A stretch of 29,520 bases of DNA from CALBPI01 sp039821645 (GTDB lineage: Bacteria > Pseudomonadota > Gammaproteobacteria > Steroidobacterales > Woeseiaceae), in assembly GCA_039821645.1 (NCBI GenBank), contig JBCBNU010000032.1, positions 1 through 29,520 of the forward strand. Direction: 5' to 3'. Both the position numbers and the translations under genes were made by a program. Under the pieces are notes generated by a model. The model saw only the letters and a list, made by a program, of their open reading frames with translations. It was not told the origin of the DNA and ran no database searches. Shown piece after piece: positions 1 through 7,112 of this stretch (positions within the stretch are counted from its first letter, which is position 1; each line of letters starts with the position of its first letter).

Positions 1-447
1 CGCGATATTGCCAAACACCAGCGCCGGTCCGAATTGCGCGACTGATATCCCTTCAATGCCCCGGGTGGGTTCCTCGCTCATGTCCGACTCCCAGCTCACC
101 CCGGTGGCGAGCAGCGACTCTATAGCCGTCGTGGTCGCCAGCGGTCCGGTGAAGACGCACACCGCGCCGATGAGCGCGCCGACGATTCCAAGCGTCCTGT
201 GCAGACGCACCCTACCGGTCTGAATCATCGCGGACTGTCCGACGAACCATACAAACCAGGCAGTCAATGTCACGGCGTGGATCAGGATGTGAGTACGCAA
301 TGGCGGCGCATCCGTTATTGGTCGCAGGAAAAACGAAGGGGCGAAACCAATAATTACGAACGCGAGTAGCGCGAGCGCCATCCAGAGAAAAAACCGGTCG
401 CGGCCGTCGCCATTGGCCATTCGGTCTTCAATTGAGCGTTGAGTCAT
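1..447 (-). CDS. Multi-pass membrane protein, 3' end cut off by the window edge
   Basis: An open minus-strand frame runs from ATG at 447-445 to the first base of the window, giving 149 codons with no stop, so the C-terminus is missing. The N-terminus is charged, then come hydrophobic stretches at about residues 20-40, 54-74 and 85-105. A block of the form H-x3-H-x4-TAW, then Q, then R-x3-H-x2-G is seen at about residues 53-87. The full-length gene at 3486-4325 shows the same spacing, so the two look like paralogues of one uncharacterised membrane family. No clear Shine-Dalgarno precedes the ATG. It is divergent from the small-membrane-protein/XRE pair. The function is unknown; the reading frame and membrane nature are well supported. 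Confidence 0.75.
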   Translation of the reverse strand, partial: MTQRSIEDRMANGDGRDRFFLWMALALLAFVIIGFAPSFFLRPITDAPPLRTHILIHAVTLTAWFVWFVGQSAMIQTGRVRLHRTLGIVGALIGAVCVFTGPLATTTAIESLLATGVSWESDMSEEPTRGIEGISVAQFGPALVFGNIA

Positions 448-500
448 GACTTGTCTGATATCGGACCTGCCTGTGGTTTCGACCCCGCTTGCCGCGTGGA

Positions 501-546
501 TGTAAAAAATCTTTGACAAAGGATGACATGTAAAATATCGTTTACA
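501..546 (+). promoter_or_regulatory. Promoter with two tandem 18-bp inverted-repeat operators
   Basis: Two 18-bp elements with the same architecture, TGTAAA-N6-TTkACA, lie at 501-518 (right arm TTGACA) and 529-546 (right arm TTTACA), with centres 28 bp apart. TTGACA at 513-518 also serves as a perfect -35 box. With a 17-bp spacer the -10 is TATCGT at 536-541, so each operator covers one promoter element. The downstream operon encodes an XRE repressor, so autoregulation is the obvious inference. The repeats are seen directly; the binding protein is inferred. Confidence 0.6.
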
Positions 547-573
547 CCAAGAATTGGGCAATCGGAGAGATGC

Positions 574-993
574 ATGAACGCGGGATTCGAGGAAAAATCG
601 GCATGGGTGCAATTCGGTGCGTTAGTGCTGGTACTCGGGAGCTACTTTCTTGCCGCAACAAAAATGTACAGCGCTGGCGTCAACGACATTCGCGCGTACG
701 TTCCGGTGTTCTCGATCAGCGTCGTGCTGCTGGTTGTCACTCTGATCGCTGGCAATATCGTCGCGATCGCAACCAGCAAGAGCGATCAGGCCGACGAGCG
801 TGATCGCATGATCGCCTGGCGGTCGGAGTACTTGTCCTCTTGGGTTATGGGACTCGGCATTATCGGGGCAATCACTGCGATGGTGTTCAAGATCAACACG
901 GTATTGATTGCCCACGGTCTACTCGCGTCGCTGTTGCTAAGCACGCTGCTGTGCATGGGCTTGAGAATTCTGTTCTATCGACGTGGCGTGTAA
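574..993 (+). CDS. Small four-helix membrane protein paired with an XRE regulator
   Basis: The product is 139 aa. The ATG at 574 is preceded by a GGAGAG-type ribosome site 4-9 bases upstream; an in-frame ATG at 523 would start inside the operator repeats and is less likely. Four hydrophobic segments are visible, at about residues 11-27, 40-60, 88-105 and 108-130. A charged cytoplasmic loop containing DERDRMI precedes the third. Small proteins of this shape with a DERDR loop (DUF2178-like) are commonly encoded just ahead of a minimal XRE regulator. The stop overlaps the next start as TAATG, so the two are translationally coupled. The membrane protein may sense or relay an envelope signal to the regulator, but its molecular role is unknown. 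Confidence 0.75.
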   Translation: MNAGFEEKSAWVQFGALVLVLGSYFLAATKMYSAGVNDIRAYVPVFSISVVLLVVTLIAGNIVAIATSKSDQADERDRMIAWRSEYLSSWVMGLGIIGAITAMVFKINTVLIAHGLLASLLLSTLLCMGLRILFYRRGV

Positions 994-1211
994 TGGGGAA
1001 GACGAAACTACCCATCGATAACTCGATTCGCTCGCTCCGCGCGCAGCACGGCGAGATGACGCAACAGGTGCTCGCGGATGCCATCGGCGTAACACGGCAA
1101 ACGGTGATCGCTATCGAAGCGCGTAAGTACTCGCCCTCGCTCGAGGTCGCGTTCCGGATTGCGAGGGTATTCGACGAGCCTTTGGAATCGGTGTTTCAGT
1201 ACACCGGTTAG
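993..1211 (+). CDS. Minimal XRE/Cro-type helix-turn-helix regulator
   Basis: The product is 72 aa and is almost entirely an HTH domain. The segment TQQVLADAIGVTRQTVIAIE is a canonical XRE helix-turn-helix, and the C-terminal part (SLEVAFRIARVFDEPLESVF) fits the usual last helices. The ATG shares its A with the stop of the membrane-protein gene (TAATG). A longer in-frame start further upstream would run through that gene and is rejected. This class of roughly 70-aa regulator binds as a dimer and normally represses its own operon. The paired TGTAAA-N6-TTkACA repeats at 501-546 are its likely operators. It converges on the histidine-kinase gene with only 7 bp between the stops. Confidence 0.88.
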   Translation: MGKTKLPIDNSIRSLRAQHGEMTQQVLADAIGVTRQTVIAIEARKYSPSLEVAFRIARVFDEPLESVFQYTG

Positions 1212-1218
1212 CCGCAGT

Positions 1219-2502
1219 CTAAGCTGTGTGCGGCAGGCTCAAGCTCGCGACAAGACCACCGGTCTGGCCGTTCTGTAGCATCAGTTGCCCACCCGACTGC
1301 TCGGCAAAACCCTTGACCATCGATAAACCAAGCCCTGAACCTTCTCCGCTCCTCTTGGTGGTGTAGAAAGGCTCAGATGCGCGCTCAATCGTCTCGGCAT
1401 CCATCCCGGGACCGGTGTCGCTAACACGGATAACGACGAAACCAGCATCTGCGCTTTCTTCCGCACTCACTGTAATCCTCCCGACTACATCGCCGATGGC
1501 ATCTCGTGCGTTGATCACAAGATTGAGAATGGCGGTCTCCAGCAGTGTGGCGTCACCTCGGATGTGGCGATCCTCGTCGCCGATAGCAACCTTCAATTCA
1601 ATTTGCGGTGGCAACACTCGGCTCAATACCGAGGAGAGCCTCGAAAAGAGCGCACGCAGACTGACGTCAGTCACCTCGAGTCGCGACTTTCGGACGTAGG
1701 CCATGAGTTGCCGAATTAAAGTGGCGCCGCTTTGCGCTGCGGTTTCCGCATCGTTCAGATATTTCTCGATTCGATGCTGATCGCTATCGGTCTTGGAGAG
1801 TTCGATATTGGCGAGGACGATCGCCAACAGATTATTGAAATCATGCGCGACACCGCTTGTGAGCTGTCCGAGCGCTCGCATTTTCTGATCCTGAAGATCC
1901 GATTTGATACTGGCTTCGAAAACCTCGCGCTCGGCGATAATCTCTTTCAGGCAATGCCAGAAATAGCCGGCAACAAAGACACCGCCTAGCGCGGTAGCAA
2001 CACGTATTGACGGCGTAGGAATGTCGTTTGCCGCGATGGCTGCGACAGCGACTGCAGGGACCACGGTTGCCACCACATCAATGTACGTGGAGTACGACCA
2101 CTCGCGATTTGCCAGCAAGCAATGCATACCCGCCCCGACAACGCCGATAGCTGCGAGTATCAAGTAGTAGGGGTCCGGCAATGTGACAATGTAGATCACC
2201 ATCGCCGTATACCAAGACGCCATAATCACGCTCAGGAGTGCTGTGATAAGCAGGCTGGTCTGACTGACAGGCAATACCTGGCGCCTCAGAAAGCCAGCGT
2301 AAACGAGGTTAATGACGGTGTAGCCAAAACCCCAAACCAACATCACGAACTGGTCTGTCGCGAACCATAACGCGACGCCCACCGCCGCGACGACCAAACA
2401 CCGGACCACAAGATCCTTGCTGTTCGCATCTCCAGCGCGAAACGCTTCGAACTGGCGATCGCGCTCTGTTTGTTCTGCTGTGGTCGAATCTGGCTCGTGC
2501 AT
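1219..2502 (-). CDS. Orphan membrane sensor histidine kinase
   Basis: The product is 427 aa when started at ATG 2502, 7 bp after the upstream stop. A longer frame to 2595 would overlap the CMD-like gene by more than 80 bp. Residues 30-185 hold about six hydrophobic helices and no periplasmic domain. A HisKA domain follows with the phospho-acceptor H220 in VAHDFNN, then a HATPase_c domain with the N-box around N331, the G1 box DTGPGM at 362-367 and the G2 box GEGSGLGLSMV at 386-396. The HDFNN form of H-box is typical of kinases in the hybrid-kinase class, but no receiver domain is attached and no response regulator lies nearby. It is the last gene of a three-gene operon behind two CMD/AhpD-like proteins, which suggests a redox or hydroperoxide-related input (inference). 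Confidence 0.88.
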   Translation of the reverse strand: MHEPDSTTAEQTERDRQFEAFRAGDANSKDLVVRCLVVAAVGVALWFATDQFVMLVWGFGYTVINLVYAGFLRRQVLPVSQTSLLITALLSVIMASWYTAMVIYIVTLPDPYYLILAAIGVVGAGMHCLLANREWSYSTYIDVVATVVPAVAVAAIAANDIPTPSIRVATALGGVFVAGYFWHCLKEIIAEREVFEASIKSDLQDQKMRALGQLTSGVAHDFNNLLAIVLANIELSKTDSDQHRIEKYLNDAETAAQSGATLIRQLMAYVRKSRLEVTDVSLRALFSRLSSVLSRVLPPQIELKVAIGDEDRHIRGDATLLETAILNLVINARDAIGDVVGRITVSAEESADAGFVVIRVSDTGPGMDAETIERASEPFYTTKRSGEGSGLGLSMVKGFAEQSGGQLMLQNGQTGGLVASLSLPHTA

Positions 2503-2509
2503 GCCGCGC

Positions 2510-3040
2510 TTAGTCGAGTGCCGCTCCAAAAACCGGATTGCCTGCTTCGTCAAAACGCAGTTCGGTGAGAGAGTCCTCTGATGCTGGTGGTTCAATCCGC
2601 AACGACACTAGCGCTTTTTGCTGACTCCACTTCATAACATCCACACAAATCTCGGCAATCTGAGCCGCATCGAAATGCTCCGACAGGAACTTGCGAAGCG
2701 CAGGGTCGATCGCGCCCGGGTGCATGATCATCGCATCACACAATGCGAGCGCCGCCTTGATCTTCGGACGGAAATCACTCGACTCCCATGCCCCGATCTT
2801 TCTCTGCATCTCCTCGTCGAAACCAGAGTCGAGCGCCTCGCGCACACGCAGAGACCCGCAAAGTCGGCAATCGTGTATCTGGGCGCAACGCAGTCGGATG
2901 ATCTCGGTGGTAACCGGATCAATCGACCGCGCTCTCACCGCTGCTGCTGCAAAGGCCCCGATGTGCTGTTCAAGCTCGCTACGGAAGAATGCACCGAAAC
3001 TGAGCTCATCGGCTGTAATCCGGGGTGATGGTGCCGTCAT
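2510..3040 (-). CDS. AhpD-like / carboxymuconolactone-decarboxylase family protein
   Basis: The product is 176 aa. The central helix RLRCAQIHDCRLCGSLRVREAL carries a C-x2-C pair followed by an Arg/His-poor version of the family's CxxC-x3-H signature, and a helix-rich C-terminal part follows (AALALCDAMI, then AAQIAEICVDVMKW). This matches the AhpD-like fold, which includes alkylhydroperoxidases and decarboxylases. The histidine usually found after the CxxC is not in its normal place, so classical AhpD disulfide chemistry is uncertain. The start ATG overlaps the upstream stop (ATGA at 3037-3040). The stop lies 7 bp before the kinase start. The family assignment is reasonably firm; the substrate is unknown. 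Confidence 0.75.
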   Translation of the reverse strand: MTAPSPRITADELSFGAFFRSELEQHIGAFAAAAVRARSIDPVTTEIIRLRCAQIHDCRLCGSLRVREALDSGFDEEMQRKIGAWESSDFRPKIKAALALCDAMIMHPGAIDPALRKFLSEHFDAAQIAEICVDVMKWSQQKALVSLRIEPPASEDSLTELRFDEAGNPVFGAALD

Positions 3041-3414
3041 GGCAGTACCGCCTCCAGCGTAAGGTCCAATCGCTTCGACATCTCGATTAAATACACCGCG
3101 TTTGCGTACAGGTACACCTGATCGGGAGATAGGTGCTCACGCAAGGCCGCAACCTGCGCATCCTCAATGCTGGCAACCGAGCTCATAAACTGTTCGCAGT
3201 AGTCGATACACGCCTTTTCGACAGGCGTCATCGCATTTGATATCTGCCATTCGGCACCGCGCAAGCTGAAGTCAACGTAGCGGTCAGTCAACTGCAGCAA
3301 ATCGACCGGAATCGGTACGTCATCCAATGCGCGCTCGAGATTTTCGAGCTCTGTCGCCGCCTCACCATGTAAACGCGCTAGTCGGTCTTTGGATGCCGTC
3401 GATATCAGATCCAT
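3037..3414 (-). CDS. Cysteine-poor CMD-like half protein, first gene of the kinase operon
   Basis: The product is 125 aa, predicted all-helical and soluble. Its second half (from about residue 65, KACIDYCEQF, through ALREHLSPDQVYLYANAVYL to the C-terminus) resembles the last helices of CMD/AhpD-like proteins, where a helix of the form ALREHFS precedes a hydrophobic dimer helix. It lacks the CxxC motif. It is translationally coupled (ATGA) to the AhpD-like gene, so the two may form a hetero-oligomer in which only one partner carries the cysteines. No Shine-Dalgarno is obvious before ATG 3414. The relationship to the CMD family is my inference from pattern; otherwise it is hypothetical. Confidence 0.6.
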   Translation of the reverse strand: MDLISTASKDRLARLHGEAATELENLERALDDVPIPVDLLQLTDRYVDFSLRGAEWQISNAMTPVEKACIDYCEQFMSSVASIEDAQVAALREHLSPDQVYLYANAVYLIEMSKRLDLTLEAVLP

Positions 3415-3485
3415 GAACTGAATATAGCGGATTGAATCTACCCGCGTCAGTCAAAACTCGCGAATTGGTTACACAGGGTGCCGGG

Positions 3486-4325
3486 TCACGTGGTTATCCC
3501 GCGCGGTCTATTAGTAACGAACTGCCGCGCGACTGGCTTGCTCGGATTCCGCCAGCCCCAGGCAACCGCAACGATTGAGGTGGACAACGCAAACACAGCG
3601 ACCTGCCACATCGGCAGTTCGGCGATCCAGTTGGCGACCCCCGCATACCAGTCACGGTAGCCGACCGCGTAGTAGCCGACGATCATTGCAACGGTCGCGA
3701 CGAGTGCGCCGATAAACGGCGCGATCGGTTTGCCGTTCGCGCGATCCTTGAATATCAGGAACAGACAGAATGCCATAGCAATGATGAATGACGCATTGAT
3801 CGCGGCACCGAATTTCGGCAGCGTCTCTTCGCTTCGCACCAGAAAACCGGGAACGTAGTTCGCGAAAAACCGGCTGACTGCAGGTCCGCTCAAAACGATC
3901 AACGTGGCGAGCATATATCGAGCATGCAGGTCGGGTGTCCGACGATGCCGAAGCGCCATGGTGTACAGCGCAACAAAAGCGACGGACAGGGCGATATCTG
4001 CAACGGACAATGCTTGACCAAACAGTTCGTGGAAGAGGCGCTCCGATTGTAGGGTACGCTGTGTGACCAGTAGCCCACCCAGAGTGAACAAAGGCACGAG
4101 CGCCATGCTCGCCATGCCGGACCACACGTGCGCGTTCCATTTTCGGCGATGCGCCGTCCAGCCCTGGGTCGCCACCAGCACAATCCACGCGGTGGCGGTT
4201 ATGCCATGCAGATGGTGTAGCCAGGGCGCTGTCGATAACACGGCGAAGTAACGGGGAAGGAACGCCGCGAACGTCAACAGCAAGAAGAAAACGACGAATC
4301 GATGGGCATTTGGGAACGGCAACAT
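3486..4325 (-). CDS. Seven- to eight-helix membrane protein, same family as the left-edge gene
   Basis: The product is 279 aa when started at ATG 4325, which has an excellent GGAGG ribosome site about nine bases upstream; the longer frame to 4427 has no such site. About eight hydrophobic helices run through the protein. Histidines recur at helix ends (LHHLHG at about 36-41, NAHVWSG at 64-70, DLHARY at about 132-137). The pattern LHG-x3-TAW then Q recurs in the partial gene at 1-447. Paired histidines at helix ends could bind haem or metal, but this is not shown. The gene is divergent from the HTH-TPR regulator at 4496, 170 bp away, and could be its target. The function is unknown. Confidence 0.78.
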   Translation of the reverse strand: MLPFPNAHRFVVFFLLLTFAAFLPRYFAVLSTAPWLHHLHGITATAWIVLVATQGWTAHRRKWNAHVWSGMASMALVPLFTLGGLLVTQRTLQSERLFHELFGQALSVADIALSVAFVALYTMALRHRRTPDLHARYMLATLIVLSGPAVSRFFANYVPGFLVRSEETLPKFGAAINASFIIAMAFCLFLIFKDRANGKPIAPFIGALVATVAMIVGYYAVGYRDWYAGVANWIAELPMWQVAVFALSTSIVAVAWGWRNPSKPVARQFVTNRPRGITT

Positions 4326-4495
4326 AGCGATAAACCTCCGTGGACCGACCTCCAGTGACCGCCGGCGAGCACGTCTCAGCAATGGCGGCAGCCCCTGGAG
4401 TCCGGGGCTTGCCGCTGATGACCGCACTTGGCCATATGCACAACACGCCCTGCCTTCGGTATCCTAGGCGCGCCTTTTCAAGGAACCGCGCATTC

Positions 4496-5881
4496 GTGAC
4501 AGCCGACGACGCATCACAAGACTTCGAGTCTCGCCTTGTTGGCTGGAAACGGATCGGCAACTATCTGGGGTGTAGTGAACGCACAGCGAGACGCTGGGAG
4601 CGCGAGGAAGCCCTGCCTGTTCACCGCCAGCAACACGACAAGCGCAGCACGGTGTTTGCACTTCCAGCAGAGCTGGACCGGTGGCTCTCATCACGTGCCG
4701 AATTCGCAATGATCGCCGAACCTCTGACCCCGCAGACTCCACAGACCTCAAAGACGGTTGCGCTCGTGGCATCGGCCACCTTGGTGGTGGCGCTGATCGC
4801 CGTGATTCTGGTTTGGCAAAACCTGCCGACGAACCTCTCCCCTGACGAGGCGCGAGACCCCATTGCTTTAGACCTGTATGAGCGTGGCACCGCGTTGTGG
4901 CGCCAACGTGGCGAAGCTAACAATCGGCAAGCGATCAAACATCTGACACAAGCAGTTGAACTTGATGAGACATATGCGAGTGCATGGGTGGCGCTCGCGT
5001 CTGCCTGGCTCACGCTGCCCAGTTACTCGGATGCCGTTGACACGGATATCACGACTACGGAAGCGCTGCTGGCCGCAGACCGCGCGCTGCAGCTCGACCC
5101 TTCCCTCGTGCAGGCGCGCTCCGTCATGGCATCGATCGCGAAAGGCCGTGGCGACTGGCTCACCTCGGAACGCATCTTCCGGGAAGCACTTGAGGTGGAT
5201 CCAGACAATCCGACGCTTCTGCTATGGCTTGCCGGTAACTACCGTGACCTTGGTTGGATCGATGAGGCGGTGCGGCTCACAGAGACAGCCAACCGGCTCG
5301 AACCCAATTCCCCGCCGATACTCGCGGAAATCGCGATGAACACGTTCCATATGGGAGACGTGCAAGAAGCGAGCGCCATGCTCGATTATTTGTGGCTGGA
5401 TCTCGGTGTAGAGACTCCGATCGTCTGGATCGGTCGGTGGTTCATCATGATTGAGAACGAAGACTTCGAGCAGGCAGCCGCATGGATTGACGCAACTCCG
5501 CTCCGTCCTTACGCCGAGGCGTTTCGCGCATACGTCGCCTACCGTGCGAGCGCAGGTAGTGACGGCGCTTCACTGACCGCAGCGGTCAACCGTGCGTACG
5601 AAGACGGCTTACCTGGATGGTTAGGTGTGCATATGCTTGATCAGGCGGGTCTTACCGACGCCGCGATCGCGATTCTGGATCGTGACTCACTCAATGGCTA
5701 TTTCGATACGTCCGTGATTCTGTTCTTCGAACGCGAGGGCGCCATGCGCTTTGACGATCGATTTGCTCAATACCTCGAGCGTCTCGGCTTCTTCGACTAC
5801 TGGGCAACTCGAGGTGGACCCGGCATTTGTGCGCGCCAGTCCGAACTCGACTTCTGCATGCATTTAGCGACTTCCGAGTAA
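4496..5881 (+). CDS. Membrane-anchored HTH regulator with TPR repeats
   Basis: The product is 461 aa from GTG 4496, which has AAGGAA ten bases upstream. In-frame ATGs at 4340 and later lack a ribosome site and would extend into the divergent promoter region. Residues 14-68 form a MerR/excisionase-like winged helix (WKRIGNYLGCSERTARRWE, then a basic strand and FALPAELDRWL). A single transmembrane helix spans about 88-108. The rest is a periplasmic solenoid of TPR-like helices (clear units at about 125-165, 165-200, 205-240 and 240-275; degenerate after that). The architecture is a one-component transmembrane regulator of the CadC type in general plan: cytoplasmic DNA binding with a sensory periplasmic region. 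The TPR part may bind a protein partner. It converges with the DsbC-like gene. Confidence 0.82.
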   Translation: MTADDASQDFESRLVGWKRIGNYLGCSERTARRWEREEALPVHRQQHDKRSTVFALPAELDRWLSSRAEFAMIAEPLTPQTPQTSKTVALVASATLVVALIAVILVWQNLPTNLSPDEARDPIALDLYERGTALWRQRGEANNRQAIKHLTQAVELDETYASAWVALASAWLTLPSYSDAVDTDITTTEALLAADRALQLDPSLVQARSVMASIAKGRGDWLTSERIFREALEVDPDNPTLLLWLAGNYRDLGWIDEAVRLTETANRLEPNSPPILAEIAMNTFHMGDVQEASAMLDYLWLDLGVETPIVWIGRWFIMIENEDFEQAAAWIDATPLRPYAEAFRAYVAYRASAGSDGASLTAAVNRAYEDGLPGWLGVHMLDQAGLTDAAIAILDRDSLNGYFDTSVILFFEREGAMRFDDRFAQYLERLGFFDYWATRGGPGICARQSELDFCMHLATSE

Positions 5882-5902
5882 ACGCGCAGGAAGTGCGACG
5901 AC

Positions 5903-7069
5903 CTACCCGCCAAGCTGACCGATACGCGCGATCAAATCCTCGGCGGAGGAATACCCAGAAATAATCCAACCGTTTCGTAACACGATCATCGGCGTGCCTT
6001 GCAACAGCGACGGTGGTGGCCACGATCGGCTCGGCAGCGATGATTTCACGATACCGAGCCTTGTGAGTTCATCCTGCTTTTCCTGACTCTGTTCGTCGCA
6101 GTAAAACCCATCGTATTTCAGATCATTTTTTGCCGCCGTGAGCTCGCGCTTGCGATTCGGTGAACACCAGATGCGCGCCATGATGCCCGCCGAGCCCGGC
6201 TTTGCGGGATACGCGATATAGCGAACCTCGATACCGGCGCTCATGAGCACGTCCATATCGTTGTGCAACTTCTTGCAGAAACCACAATTGACATCGGTGA
6301 ACACGGTGATGGACGTGCGACGTCGTTCGGGTGAGTACACCACCAACTGCGCTGGCCGCAGATCCGAGAGGTTGTTTTGCATATACGCCCTGCCGTCTGC
6401 CGTGATCCGGTTTCGATCCGACGCGGTCAGGTTCGTGCTGTCATCTAGGTTCAGAATCTCGCCGAGGAACGCGAAATTCGCATCGTTGGATATATAGAAC
6501 ATCATCCGACTGTTGGCATACGGGATCGGAAAGCTGCTCGCCGCCATCGACCACTCGGGAATCGGACCGGCGGTCCACACAATCGCTCGCTGTTGCGCAG
6601 GCAACTCTTGATACCAATCGGGCAGATACGGGTTCGAGCCATAGGACTCGTGTGGGTCTAACGTGGTCTCGGTTTCGAGCGGAAATAAGCGAAGCGAACG
6701 ATCCATCGCCAGCTTTCGCGCTCGCCAGAACGCGAGCTCAGCAGGGTTGGGTCTTCGCAAAGCGGTTTGTGCTTCGAAATACTGGCGCTCTTCGACCGCA
6801 AACTCGGCATCCAGATCGACCAACTCACCACGCAGCAAATACTTGAGATCTGAAGAGACATAGTTAAGTCGACCTTGCCCGAGATCGATGGCATACCAAC
6901 CATCCATCGCGCTCGGCGTGATTTGCTGCGGCTCAAGCTCACCCCACTTGTCGACGATGACGGCTCGCAGTTGATCTAGTTCAGCATCAGCGTTGACAGG
7001 TGCCGAAGGCATATTCATCAACGCAACCAAAATCACAGCTAACGCGGTCTTCTTCGTTGTTCGTCTCAT
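5903..7069 (-). CDS. Enlarged periplasmic DsbC/DsbG-like thiol:disulfide isomerase
   Basis: The product is 388 aa with a Sec signal peptide (basic start, hydrophobic core about 8-20, cleavage near the NADA at 26-29). The C-terminal third is a DsbC-type thioredoxin domain: VFTDVNCGFCKKLH with active-site C262 and C265, a second cysteine pair (RIWCSPN, FYCDEQ) as in DsbC, and a GTP cis-proline loop (LLQGTPMIVL) near the end. DsbC is normally about 235 aa. The extra length comes from two segments resembling the DsbC dimerisation strand motif, one at about 66-92 (LNYVSSDLKYLLRGELVDL) and one at about 189-216 (MFYISNDANFAFLGEILNL, then NLTASDR), separated by about 90 residues of unknown nature. 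It lies 43 bp behind the secreted protein at 7113-7910 and is probably co-transcribed with it. Confidence 0.85.
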   Translation of the reverse strand: MRRTTKKTALAVILVALMNMPSAPVNADAELDQLRAVIVDKWGELEPQQITPSAMDGWYAIDLGQGRLNYVSSDLKYLLRGELVDLDAEFAVEERQYFEAQTALRRPNPAELAFWRARKLAMDRSLRLFPLETETTLDPHESYGSNPYLPDWYQELPAQQRAIVWTAGPIPEWSMAASSFPIPYANSRMMFYISNDANFAFLGEILNLDDSTNLTASDRNRITADGRAYMQNNLSDLRPAQLVVYSPERRRTSITVFTDVNCGFCKKLHNDMDVLMSAGIEVRYIAYPAKPGSAGIMARIWCSPNRKRELTAAKNDLKYDGFYCDEQSQEKQDELTRLGIVKSSLPSRSWPPPSLLQGTPMIVLRNGWIISGYSSAEDLIARIGQLGG

Positions 7070-7112
7070 CGCCGGAATCGCAAAAAGTTCTCGTACAGAC
7101 TAAGCGAGAGAC

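Noticed and set aside
3652..4560. A 302-codon minus-strand frame
   Set aside because: It overlaps both the membrane protein gene and the HTH-TPR gene, and its translation is Arg/Ser/Pro-rich shadow sequence.
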